Assembly: GCF_042665155.1 (NCBI RefSeq)
Contig: NZ_JBHTCG010000026.1
Span: 60,748-124,747, forward strand
DNA: 64,000 bases
Direction of reading: 5' to 3'
Source of the DNA: Sphaerisporangium rhizosphaerae
GTDB taxonomy: Bacteria > Actinomycetota > Actinomycetes > Streptosporangiales > Streptosporangiaceae
Shown here: one piece after another, positions 16,578 through 25,661 of the stretch
Numbering within the stretch: position 1 is the first letter of the stretch
How the letters are laid out: every line of letters begins with the position of its first letter
The notes under the pieces: generated by a model
Database searches by the model: none
What the model saw: the letters and a program-made list of their open reading frames with translations, nothing else
What the model was told of the DNA's origin: nothing
Program-made: the position numbers and the translations under genes

Positions 16578-16654
16578 CACCGCACCCGAGGGGCGTGCCA
16601 CGCCCATCTCAGTCGGCAAGATCCGGAAATCCACCATAAGAGGTGATCGATACT

Positions 16655-17284
16655 GTGGTTCCGCCTACCACCGCGATCGCGGACGTATTGCAACTGCGGG
16701 GCCAGACGGGCTGGCTGAGCCCGCCGCTGCGCCCCGTCCACCGGGCGCCGGGGCTGCTCGGCCGGCCCCGTACCGTGCGGCTCGCCCCGGGACCGGGCGA
16801 GCACGGCCTGGAACCGCTGCGCGCGGTCATGGACGAGTGCCTGGACGGCCGGGTGATCGTCGTGGCCGGCGCCCAGGCCGCGGCCGGCGCCGTGTGGGAC
16901 GAGATCATGACCCGGGCCGCGCTGGCCCGGGGAGCGCGCGGCCTGCTCGTGGAGGGCGGGGTGCGCGACGTCAACGCCTATCGCGACCTCGGCCTGCCCG
17001 TGTGGGCGCTGTACGAGGCGACGGCCGGCCCGGGCCCGGACGTGCACGTCGCCGCCCTCGGCGGTCCCGTGGAGATCGGAGGCGTGACGGTGGACGAGAG
17101 CGCCACCATCGTCATGGACGGCTCGGGCGTGGTCGCCCTGCCCTCGACCGACGTCTTCGCCGACTCCTACATGTACGCCGACGCCGAGGAGAACGTGGTC
17201 ACGGCGCTGCGCGAGGGCGCCACCCTCGCCGAGGCCAACCGGTACAAGGAGGACATGGTCACCAAGCTGCTCCGCGCGACCTGA
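16655..17284 (+). CDS. RraA-like / HMG aldolase-type protein
   Basis: This protein of about 209 aa has the RraA-family core (formerly mis-named demethylmenaquinone methyltransferase). It includes VIVVAGAQAAAGAVWDEI, the glycine-rich ARGLLVEGGVRDVNAYRDLGLPVWA and the following GGPVEIGGVTV segment. The RD pair in GGVRDV corresponds to the substrate- and metal-binding Arg/Asp of 4-hydroxy-4-methyl-2-oxoglutarate aldolases. It is therefore either a small aldolase/decarboxylase or an RNase E modulator-like protein. GTG 16655 has GAGGTG about nine bases upstream; GTG 16643 is the alternative. A LacI-type palindrome lies upstream. Confidence 0.8.
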   Translation: MVPPTTAIADVLQLRGQTGWLSPPLRPVHRAPGLLGRPRTVRLAPGPGEHGLEPLRAVMDECLDGRVIVVAGAQAAAGAVWDEIMTRAALARGARGLLVEGGVRDVNAYRDLGLPVWALYEATAGPGPDVHVAALGGPVEIGGVTVDESATIVMDGSGVVALPSTDVFADSYMYADAEENVVTALREGATLAEANRYKEDMVTKLLRAT

Positions 17285-17356
17285 TCCGCCCCGCCACCGG
17301 TCTCGGGGGCCGGCTTCACGGCGTCGCGCCGCGGGGACCCGGCCGCTTCCAAGGCG

Positions 17357-17418
17357 CCGCCGGCCCCGCGGCGCGTACCTGCCTTCCACCGGGCGGGTCC
17401 GCGCCGCGGCGCCGGCGG
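17357..17418. terminator. 19-bp inverted repeat between convergent genes (bidirectional terminator candidate)
   Basis: Arms at 17357-17375 and 17400-17418 pair over 19 bp with one mismatch around a 24-nt loop. It sits between the convergent RraA-like gene and the csbD-like gene, six bases from the latter's stop. There is no T-run, as is usual for high-GC actinomycete terminators. Confidence 0.7.
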
Positions 17419-17424
17419 GAGCGG

Positions 17425-17619
17425 TCAGTCCTTGAAGGCGTCCTTGACGTCCTTCGCGGCGTCCTTCACTCGCTCCCCGGCCTGCTTCAGGTTGCCCTTG
17501 GCCTCGTCGGCCTCGCCTTCGGCCCTGAGCTCCTCGTCGTCGGTCGCGTCGCCGACGCCCTGCTTGATCTTGCCCTTGAGCTGCTCCGCCTTGTTCGAGA
17601 TCTTGTCGTCAGCGCCCAT
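17425..17619 (-). CDS. CsbD-family stress protein
   Basis: This 64-aa hydrophilic protein starts MGADDKISNKAEQLKGKIKQG and continues with GDATDDEELRAEGEADEAKG, the CsbD core, ending in a charged amphipathic helix (VKDAAKDVKDAFKD). CsbD-like proteins accumulate under general stress, but their molecular role is not known. ATG 17619 is preceded by AAGGGGG. It is monocistronic, with a strong inverted repeat just downstream. Confidence 0.92.
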   Translation of the reverse strand: MGADDKISNKAEQLKGKIKQGVGDATDDEELRAEGEADEAKGNLKQAGERVKDAAKDVKDAFKD

Positions 17620-17865
17620 GATCCGGCCCCCTTCACTGTGGGTCTGTCCCGCTAGTGCACCTGTCCGGTGCGAGGGCCGGTAAACGCCGCCGCCCGCTAA
17701 CCAGTGCGTCAAGTCCCGGCGGGGCGCCGACAAAGCCGGTCAATGAGCCTTGACCAGAAACCTCGCCATGGCCGGGAAACCCGGACATACTCGATCACGC
17801 GCGGGCAACAGCGGTAGTGCGGTTCCGGCGATGTAGCGCGGTTCCGACGATGAGGAAGCAGGACG

Positions 17866-19896
17866 ATGGCCTCTCCCCGGCGCTCGATCGTGGTCGTGAC
17901 CACGGCGGTGACCGTCGCGGCGCTCGCCGTGCTGTTCGCGGCACTGGTGTCCGGCGGCGGCTGGCCCCCGCAGCAGATCCCCGGCCTTCCCTCGCCAGGC
18001 CCGCTGACCACCGCGGGCCTGCCGGTCGTCCGGGTGCTGCTCGACGTGTGCGCGGTCGCGACGGTCGGCACGCTGTTCGCGGCCACGGCGCTGACCGGCG
18101 ACCCGGGCGAAAGGCGCGCCGTCACCCGCGCCGCCGGGCCCTGGGCGCTCGGCTGGGCCCTCACCGCGGCGCTCACCCAGATCCTCACCATGTCCGATCT
18201 GCTCGGACTGCCGATCGGGCAGGCGCTGGAGTCGGGCTTCCTGACCACCTACAGCATGGAGGTGCCGCAGGGGCAGGCGTTCCTGCTGGTGATGCTGCTG
18301 GCCGTGGTCGTGGCGGTGGGGAGCACGCTGCGCCTCGGCTCGCGCGCCGGCGTCCTGCTCCTCGCCGTGGCGCTGTTCGCCGTCCTGCCGCCGGCCTACG
18401 TCGGGCACTCCGCGTCGGCCGCCGACCACAACATCGCCGTCTCCAGCCTCATGGCGCACATCGGCGGGGTGACGCTGTGGGTCGGCGGCCTGTTCGCCCT
18501 GGTCGCGCACCTGCGCCGTTCGCGGGCCACCGGGGCCGCACGCGTCGTCGCGGTGCGGCGGTTCAGCGCGGTCGCGCTGTGCTGCTTCGTCGTCGTCGGC
18601 TTCTCCGGGCTGGTCAACGCCTGGATCCGGCTCGGCGGCGCGGCCCAGTTCTGGGAGACCCGGTACGGCCTGCTGGTCCTGGCCAAGATCGCGGCACTGG
18701 GGGTGCTCGGCTGGTTCGGCTGGACCCACCGCCGCGGCACCATCGCCGCCCTGGAGGCGGAGCCCGGCGGTGAGCGGTCCGTCGCTGCGCGGTCCGTCGC
18801 TGAGCAGGCCGACGGCGAACAGCCCGACGCTGAGCAACTCGACGCTGAGCAGACCGACGGCGAAAAGGCCGATGGTGAGCGGTCCGACGGGGAGCGGTCC
18901 GACGGGGAGCAGGCGCCGGCCGGGGGGAGGTTCCTGCGGCTGGCGACCGCGGAGGTCGGGGTGATGGCCTGCACGATCGCGCTCGCGGTCGGCCTGTCGC
19001 GCACCCCGCCGCCGCGCGCCGACGCCCCGCACGGCCAGCACGAACTGCTCGGCTACTCGCTGCCGCCGTTCTCCCCGTGGCGGCTGCTCAGCGAGACCCG
19101 TCCCGACCCGCTGCTGATCCTCGCCGTGGCCGGCGTGGCCGCGGCCTACCTCGTCGGCGTGTGGCGGCTGAACCGCCGCGGAGAGGGGTGGCCGGCCGGC
19201 CGCACGGCGGCGGCGCTGGCGGGCGTGCTGGTCCTGCTGTACGGCGTCGCGGGCGGGGTGTCCGCCTACGGTCCCGCGCTGTTCTCCGTGCACGCCCTGC
19301 AGTACGCGCTCGTCGGCACCGTCGGCCCGGCCCTGCTCGCCCTCGGGGCGCCTCTGGTGCCGTTCAGGGAGGCCGCGCCGCTGCTGGGCCGCGGGGTGAA
19401 CGGCCCCGTGGCGACGGCGCTGACCCACCCGGCCGCCGCCACGGCCGTGTACGCGGCGCCCTACTTCGTGCTGTACGTCACCGGCCTGTTCGACCAGGCG
19501 CAGTCGAGCCTCGCCGTCCGCCTGACCGCCATGGCCGTCATGGCGCTGAGCGGGACGTGGTTCTTCTCGGTGGCCCTCGGACTCGACCCGCTGCCCCGGG
19601 CGATCGGCGCGGCGGCCCGCGTCCGCATGCTCGCGGGCGCGCTGGTCGTCCAGGTCTGGACGGCGCTGCTGTTCCTCGCGGGCCCCCCGCAGGGGCCGGA
19701 CTGGTACGCCGCCCTCGCCATTTCCTGGGCGCCCGACCGCGCCGCCGACCAGAGCGCGGGCGCCCTCCTCGGCGCCGGGCCCGCCGCGGTCACGATCGCG
19801 CTGCTGATCGTCCTCATGACCGCCTGGCGGCGACGGGCCGGCCGGCGCCTCGCGTCCCAGGACGCCCCGCCCCAGACCCACGCGACCCGGCCATGA
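17866..19896 (+). CDS. CopD-CtaG fusion: copper-resistance-type membrane protein joined to cytochrome c oxidase assembly factor domain
   Basis: A 676-aa polytopic membrane protein. The N-terminal half (about 1-300) is CopD-like, with PPAYVGHSASAADHN and MAHIGGVTLWVGGL carrying conserved His residues. The C-terminal half (about 390-660) is a caa3-type CtaG domain (FSVHALQYALVG, YAAPYFVLYVTGLFD, ALSGTWFFSVALG). The first moves copper across the membrane and the second helps load the CuB site of cytochrome oxidase, so the fusion links import to assembly. A hydrophilic linker of near-perfect five-residue repeats (DGEQ/DAEQ/DGER, about 303-345) joins them. The gene's 3' end seeds a 20-bp tandem array. 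Confidence 0.9.
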   Translation: MASPRRSIVVVTTAVTVAALAVLFAALVSGGGWPPQQIPGLPSPGPLTTAGLPVVRVLLDVCAVATVGTLFAATALTGDPGERRAVTRAAGPWALGWALTAALTQILTMSDLLGLPIGQALESGFLTTYSMEVPQGQAFLLVMLLAVVVAVGSTLRLGSRAGVLLLAVALFAVLPPAYVGHSASAADHNIAVSSLMAHIGGVTLWVGGLFALVAHLRRSRATGAARVVAVRRFSAVALCCFVVVGFSGLVNAWIRLGGAAQFWETRYGLLVLAKIAALGVLGWFGWTHRRGTIAALEAEPGGERSVAARSVAEQADGEQPDAEQLDAEQTDGEKADGERSDGERSDGEQAPAGGRFLRLATAEVGVMACTIALAVGLSRTPPPRADAPHGQHELLGYSLPPFSPWRLLSETRPDPLLILAVAGVAAAYLVGVWRLNRRGEGWPAGRTAAALAGVLVLLYGVAGGVSAYGPALFSVHALQYALVGTVGPALLALGAPLVPFREAAPLLGRGVNGPVATALTHPAAATAVYAAPYFVLYVTGLFDQAQSSLAVRLTAMAVMALSGTWFFSVALGLDPLPRAIGAAARVRMLAGALVVQVWTALLFLAGPPQGPDWYAALAISWAPDRAADQSAGALLGAGPAAVTIALLIVLMTAWRRRAGRRLASQDAPPQTHATRP

Positions 19897-20090
19897 CCCA
19901 CGCGACCCGGCCATGACCCACGCGACCCGGCCGTGACCTGCGGGGCCGGCCGTGAACTGCGCGATCCGGCCGTGACCCGCCGTGACCTGTGGGATCGGGC
20001 CGTGACCTGCGGGACGCAGCGGTGCTCAGCGGAACTGGCGGTGACCTGCGGGACCTGGCGGAGATCCGCGCGACCTGGCGGTGACCCGGG
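19877..20090. repeat. 20-bp tandem array seeded by the last codons and stop of copD-ctaG
   Basis: The unit CCCACGCGACCCGGCCATGA, which ends in the gene's own TGA (19894-19896), is repeated at 19877-19896, 19897-19916 and 19917-19936. It then decays through related units (19937-19955, 19956-19975, 19986-20005 and fragments to about 20090). Most units keep the GTGA/ATGA end. The array fills most of the 232-bp gap before the permease gene. Confidence 0.9.
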
Positions 20091-20128
20091 CGCTGCGCCG
20101 GGATCCGCGGCGCCTTTAGAGTGTGGCC

Positions 20129-21400
<1,272 letters not shown>

Positions 21401-21416
21401 GCCCTGGCGGGACCGC

Positions 21417-21469
21417 GTCCGTGGACGACGGCGTGTCTTTGACGACGGCGTGTCCGTGGACGACGGCGT
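21417..21469. repeat. three tandem copies of a 17-18-bp element after the permease gene
   Basis: GTCCGTGGACGACGGCGT occurs at 21417-21434 and 21452-21469, with a shortened copy (GTCTTTGACGACGGCGT) at 21435-21451. The array lies in the 104-bp gap between two convergent stops. It does not include coding sequence. Confidence 0.85.
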
Positions 21470-21504
21470 GGCCGGCCGGGGGAGGCCCGGCCGGCGTCCG
21501 GGAA

Positions 21505-22467
21505 CTAGAACAGCCAGTCCAGCAGGCCGGTCTTCTTGGTCTCGGTGGGGCTCGGCACGGGCGCCTGCGTGGTGGGCGGAGCCTGCGTGGGAGCGGAGGT
21601 CGTCGGCGAGGCCGTCGGCTTGTCGTCCTGGACCTGCGGGTCGTCCTCCGGCTCCTGCTCACGCTCGGTCGGCTTCGGCGCGGGCGGGGCCGAGGTGTGC
21701 CGGGTGCGGGTCGGCGTCGGCCGGGGCGTCGGCTCCGGCGGCGTCCGCGGGCGGGCGGCCGTCGTGGGCGCGGTCGACGGCGAGGCGCTGGGCGTCAGCG
21801 TCGGCTCCGCGGTCTCGTCGGGACCCGCGGCGCCGGTGGCCTCGTCGGTGGGCGTGGCGGCGGCCGTGCTGTCGGTGGCGGGCGCCTTCTGGCCGGCGGG
21901 GGTGCAGTCGGCGGGGGCCGCGCACGCCGCCTCGGACTTGGAGCCGACCGAGGAGGAGACGATCCAGCCCCCGGCGACGGCGAGCACCACGATCGCGACC
22001 ATGGCGAGGATGAGGCCCTTGTTCTTGCTGCCCTTCTCCTCCTCGAGGTCGGCGTCGCCCGTCCAGCCGGAGCCGAGGAACCCGCGGCGCTCCTCGGTCG
22101 CGGGGCCCTGCTCGCCGTCGGGGTCCCAGTCCTCCCCGTCCGGGCGGGCGTAGCCTTCGGGCCGCTCGTAGCCTTCCGGCCGCTCGTGGTCCTCGATCGC
22201 GGGGTAGCCCTCGGTGTACTCGCCGGGCTTCTCGTGGCCCTCGGCGCGGTCGTGGCCCTCGGGAGCCTCGCTCCGCTCGTAGTCGGGGCGCTCGGGCCGC
22301 GCGGGATCGTCGTTGTGCGGGCGGACGGGCTCCTGCCCGGGCGTCCATCCGTCGGACAGCACGTCGCCGCCGGGACGCTCCGCCTCCGCGGCCCACTCGA
22401 TGCTGAAGGGACCGGTCTGCTTCAGAGGATCCTCATCATGGGATCTCGGGTTGCCGTCGCGGTCCAT
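21505..22467 (-). CDS. single-pass membrane protein with disordered acidic N-terminus and Pro/Thr-rich outer tail
   Basis: A 320-aa protein. Residues 1-140 are acidic and contain short HERPEGYERPEGYARPDG-like repeats. One membrane helix (about 150-172, GLILAMVAIVVLAVAGGWIVSS) follows a basic KGSKNKG stop-transfer. The rest is a Pro/Thr/Ala-rich, low-complexity exterior tail with two Cys near the membrane (SEAACAAPADC). I recognise no catalytic domain. The layout suggests a surface stalk or wall-spanning protein. It is divergent from the Rv1733c-like gene across a 400-bp gap. Confidence 0.7.
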   Translation of the reverse strand: MDRDGNPRSHDEDPLKQTGPFSIEWAAEAERPGGDVLSDGWTPGQEPVRPHNDDPARPERPDYERSEAPEGHDRAEGHEKPGEYTEGYPAIEDHERPEGYERPEGYARPDGEDWDPDGEQGPATEERRGFLGSGWTGDADLEEEKGSKNKGLILAMVAIVVLAVAGGWIVSSSVGSKSEAACAAPADCTPAGQKAPATDSTAAATPTDEATGAAGPDETAEPTLTPSASPSTAPTTAARPRTPPEPTPRPTPTRTRHTSAPPAPKPTEREQEPEDDPQVQDDKPTASPTTSAPTQAPPTTQAPVPSPTETKKTGLLDWLF

Positions 22468-22867
22468 ATCGAACCTCTCTGCTCTAGAACCTGGCCGCGC
22501 ACCTGCATAGCAGCTCCGACAGCGGCCTGTCCGGAAACTTCACACTTTTTCCAACTTTCGCAATCTTCCCATGGGTCACCCAGACCACAGGCCGGAATCG
22601 GGAACAAGGCCGCGATCTCCGTCCGCCCGTAACCCCGTCGCCCACGGCACGGCGGACGGCCTCCCGCCGCGTTCCGGCACCCGGATACCGATCTGCCGGT
22701 GGTCGTCGTATTTTGGGTATATGGCGTCACTAAGCGGGTGAAAGCGCAGGTGGCGGGCAGGTGGCGGCAGGGCCGAACGTCCCATCGCACAGGCGCCGTA
22801 AGACCCTGCCAGGTCGCTCGGTCATGGCCGAGTCTGGAAAGCAGATTCCCTGACAGGGAGGTGCCCC
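22468..22867. other. 400-bp divergent intergenic region
   Basis: The region holds the promoters of the disordered membrane protein (minus) and the Rv1733c-like operon (plus). It contains AT-richer patches (CACACTTTTTCCAACTTTCG near 22545 and GTATTTTGGGTATATGG near 22708) that could be promoter elements. I see no convincing gene or dyad operator. Confidence 0.45.
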
Positions 22868-23473
22868 ATGCGATCCTTGGCCAGGTGGACGGTGAGGTGT
22901 GCCCGCCGATATCGGTTCGATCACAACCCATTACGCCGCCGATCCGACCGCATCGAGGCCATCGCCGTGCTCGTCACACTGCTGGCGCTGCTGATCAGCG
23001 TGTGGCCGGCCGCCATCGCCGCCCATCTGGTCTACCAGCGCGGCGTGGCCGCCGAACGCCTGGAGCCGGTCCAGCGCAAGCAGGTCACCGCCGTCCTGAT
23101 GGAGGACGCCGCCAGCACCAGCACGGTCTCCTCCCAGGGCGCCGTGCTCGGCATCAAGGCCAAGGTCCGCTGGTACACCCCGGACGGCCGTCCGCACACC
23201 GAGACCCTGGCCGTTCCCGCCCAGGCGAAGTCCGGCTCCACTCTGGAGATGTGGGTCGACACCTCGGGTCGTCCGGTCGCCGCTCCCCGGACGCACGCGC
23301 AGACCGTCGCCGACACGGTCGTCGCCGGTCTCGGCGTGCTGTTCGCGGCCTGCGGAGTCCTGTTCACCAACCTCGCGCTGTTCCGGTGGCTGCTCGACCG
23401 CCGTCGCTACGCCGAATGGGACCAGGCATGGGCGGGCGCCCACCAGCGGTGGCGGCGGCCACGGCAGCCGTGA
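22868..23473 (+). CDS. Rv1733c-like membrane protein
   Basis: A 201-aa protein with two hydrophobic segments (about 31-55, AIAVLVTLLALLISVWPAAIAAHLVY; and about 152-176) flanking an extracytoplasmic domain of about 90 residues with KAKVRWYTPDGRPHTETL. The cytosolic start is basic (RRYRFDHNPLRRRSDR). Topology and motifs match the Rv1733c family, whose mycobacterial member is a dormancy-regulon antigen of unknown function. It is followed after 13 bp by a double universal stress protein and then a Rip3-like protease. This gene order recalls hypoxia-regulated loci of mycobacteria and streptomycetes. Confidence 0.75.
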   Translation: MRSLARWTVRCARRYRFDHNPLRRRSDRIEAIAVLVTLLALLISVWPAAIAAHLVYQRGVAAERLEPVQRKQVTAVLMEDAASTSTVSSQGAVLGIKAKVRWYTPDGRPHTETLAVPAQAKSGSTLEMWVDTSGRPVAAPRTHAQTVADTVVAGLGVLFAACGVLFTNLALFRWLLDRRRYAEWDQAWAGAHQRWRRPRQP

Positions 23474-23486
23474 GAGCGGTGACGCC

Positions 23487-24377
23487 GTGAACCGGTCCGT
23501 GGTCGTCGGCGTCGACGGTTCGCCCCCCTCGCTGGCGGCCGTGCGCTGGGCCGCCGAGGACGCCGTACGGCGCCGGCGGGGCCTGCGCGTCGTCCACGTC
23601 GTCGACCCGTGGGTCTTCGACCAGCCGCTGGCCACCCCTCCGGGATTCCGTGACTCTTTGTCGGAGCTGTCGGGCGATGTACTCGCCGATGCCGCGCGGG
23701 AGGCCGCCGAGCGGGCGCCCGCGCTCGCGGTGGAGACGGCCACGCTCACCGGCACCGTCCGCGAGCAACTGCTGATCGCCGCCAAGGACGCCGAGGCGCT
23801 GGTCGTCGGCAGCCGGGGCCTGGGCGGATTCCTCGGCCTGGTCCTCGGCTCGGTGTCGATGGGCGTCGCCGGGCGCGCCGGCTGCCCGGTGGTGGTCGTC
23901 AGGCACACCGAGGCCGCCGCGTACGGCGAGATCGTCGTGGGCCACGACGCCTCGCCGGAGTCGGAGGCGGCACTGGAGTACGCCTTCGAGGAGGCCGCCC
24001 GGCGGCGGGCGGCGCTCCGCGCCGTCTACGCCTGGCAGGTGGACTCCATGCTGCCGATGTTCGGGGCCTACGGCGCCGACCTGGAGAGGGTCTACGAGTT
24101 CGGCGCGCGCGCCGCGCAGGAGCAGCTGTCGCCCTGGCGGGAGAAGTTCCCGCACGTGCGGGTGCGCGACTCGGTCGTCCAGGCCCACCCGATCGAGGCG
24201 CTGTGCAGGGCGTCGACCGAGGCCGACCTGCTCGTCGTCGGGTCGCGAGGAAGGGGCGGCCTCGGCTCGGCCGTGCTCGGCTCGGTCAGCCACGGCGTGC
24301 TCCACCACGCCTACAGCCCGGTCGCGGTCGTGTGCTCACGGACCGTTCGGCCGGCGGAGGAGGGCCGGGACCGATGA
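23487..24377 (+). CDS. tandem-domain universal stress protein
   Basis: This 296-aa cytosolic protein has two Usp domains (about 1-145 and 150-290). Each starts with the beta-strand/Asp motif (VVVGVDGSP; IVVGHDASP) and carries the ATP-binding loop G-x2-G-x9-G-S (VGSRGLGGFLGLVLGSVS; VGSRGRGGLGSAVLGSVS). Tandem Usps bind ATP and affect growth arrest in mycobacteria (Rv2623 type). The start is GTG 23487. It lies in the same transcript as the Rv1733c-like gene and the site-2 protease. A second tandem Usp is encoded at 41607-42497. Confidence 0.93.
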   Translation: MNRSVVVGVDGSPPSLAAVRWAAEDAVRRRRGLRVVHVVDPWVFDQPLATPPGFRDSLSELSGDVLADAAREAAERAPALAVETATLTGTVREQLLIAAKDAEALVVGSRGLGGFLGLVLGSVSMGVAGRAGCPVVVVRHTEAAAYGEIVVGHDASPESEAALEYAFEEAARRRAALRAVYAWQVDSMLPMFGAYGADLERVYEFGARAAQEQLSPWREKFPHVRVRDSVVQAHPIEALCRASTEADLLVVGSRGRGGLGSAVLGSVSHGVLHHAYSPVAVVCSRTVRPAEEGRDR

Positions 24378-24414
24378 GCGGCGGCCTCCGGCGAGGAAAG
24401 GGGAGGCGAGGCGG

Positions 24415-25629
24415 ATGAAGCAGAGCCTCCGGCTCGGTCGCGTGGCCGGCATCCCGGTGGGCGCCCACTGGTCCACGCTGGCGATCATCGCGCTGATCGG
24501 CTGGGCCCTGGCCGGCTCGGTCCTGCCCGAGGCCGTCCCCGGACTGCCCCCGGTGCAGTACTGGACGGTCGCCGTGGTCACCTCCGTGGTGTTCCTCGGC
24601 ACTCTGCTTGCCCATGAGCTGGCGCACGCCCTGGTAGCCCGCCGCCGGGGCATCCCCGTGCGGTCGATCACCCTGTGGCTGCTCGGCGGCGTCACCGAGT
24701 TCGCCGGGGAGGAGGCGAAGACCCCGAAGGACGAGCTGCAGGTGTCGGCGTCGGGGCCGCTCGCCAGCCTGGCGCTGTCGGGACTGTTCTTCCTGGCGTC
24801 GCTGCCGTTGCAGGGCCCGGCCGTGCTCGTCCCGGCCGTGCGGTGGCTCGCGCTGATGAACGCCGTGCTGGCGGTGTTCAACATGCTGCCCGGGGCTCCG
24901 CTGGACGGCGGCCGGGTGCTGCACGCCATCCTGTGGCGCCGGCACGGCGACCGCCTGCGGGCCGACTGCTCGGCAGCCCGTGCGGGGCAGGCGCTCGGCA
25001 TGGCGCTGATCGCGATCGGCGGGGCGGAGCTGCTCCTGCTGGCCTGGACCGGCGGCCTGTGGACGATGCTGATCGGGTGGTTCCTCGCGGGGGCCGCGCG
25101 CAGCGAGAACATCGCCCGCGCGGCCCACCGGGGGCTCGCCGGGTGGCGGGTGCGCGATGTCATGACCCCCTCGCCCGACCTCGCCCCCGCCTGGGGTGAT
25201 CTCGACGACTTCGTGGGCAACGTGGCGCTGCGCTCGCGGCAGACGGTGTTCCCGGTGGTCGACTTCGCGGGGAGCCCGGCGGGCACCCTGTCGCTGGAGA
25301 GGCTGACGGCCATCCCTGCGCGGCAGCGCCACGACAGCCGGGTGGCGAGCGTGTGCAGGCCGCTGTCCCCCGACCGCGTGCTCGGCCCGGACGACGACGC
25401 CGGCCGCATCCTCGGGCTGTCGTCCCTCGGCGGGGAACTGGTGGCCGTGGTCGCCGACGCGGGTCACGTCGTCGGCATGGTGACCTCCGCCGACCTCGCC
25501 CGCGCCCTCCAGCAGGCCATTCTGCGCACCACCACGGCCGCCCCGCCCCCCGGTCACCCCGGGCCGCCGCTCCACCCCCACCCCGACGCGCCCGGCGACG
25601 AGCCGCCCGACCGGCGCCTGCCCGGCTGA
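24415..25629 (+). CDS. site-2 protease family zinc metalloprotease with CBS pair (Rip3-like)
   Basis: A 404-aa membrane protein. The M50 domain carries the zinc motif HELAH (in LLAHELAHALVA, about residue 65) and the third ligand motif NMLPGAPLDGGRVLH (about 160), with about six helices. After residue 240 comes a CBS pair (WRVRDVMTPSPDLAPA, then VVGMVTSADLARAL) and a Pro/His-rich tail. Site-2 proteases cut membrane-bound regulators, and the CBS pair probably senses adenine nucleotides. In Mycobacterium the homologue Rv2625c lies next to Usp genes, as here. The coupling Usp-protease suggests a hypoxia or energy-stress operon. Confidence 0.92.
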   Translation: MKQSLRLGRVAGIPVGAHWSTLAIIALIGWALAGSVLPEAVPGLPPVQYWTVAVVTSVVFLGTLLAHELAHALVARRRGIPVRSITLWLLGGVTEFAGEEAKTPKDELQVSASGPLASLALSGLFFLASLPLQGPAVLVPAVRWLALMNAVLAVFNMLPGAPLDGGRVLHAILWRRHGDRLRADCSAARAGQALGMALIAIGGAELLLLAWTGGLWTMLIGWFLAGAARSENIARAAHRGLAGWRVRDVMTPSPDLAPAWGDLDDFVGNVALRSRQTVFPVVDFAGSPAGTLSLERLTAIPARQRHDSRVASVCRPLSPDRVLGPDDDAGRILGLSSLGGELVAVVADAGHVVGMVTSADLARALQQAILRTTTAAPPPGHPGPPLHPHPDAPGDEPPDRRLPG

Positions 25630-25661
25630 CCGGAGTGCCGCCCACCGTCAGCGCACTCGTC

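Noticed and set aside
19877..20090. Repeat array considered as an integration (att) site or transposon end
   Set aside because: No integrase, transposase, tRNA end or terminal inverted repeats are nearby; the units derive from the adjacent gene end.
22576..22785. 69-codon minus-strand frame in the divergent region
   Set aside because: Composition does not fit a coding gene here, and it would sit on the promoters of two real genes.
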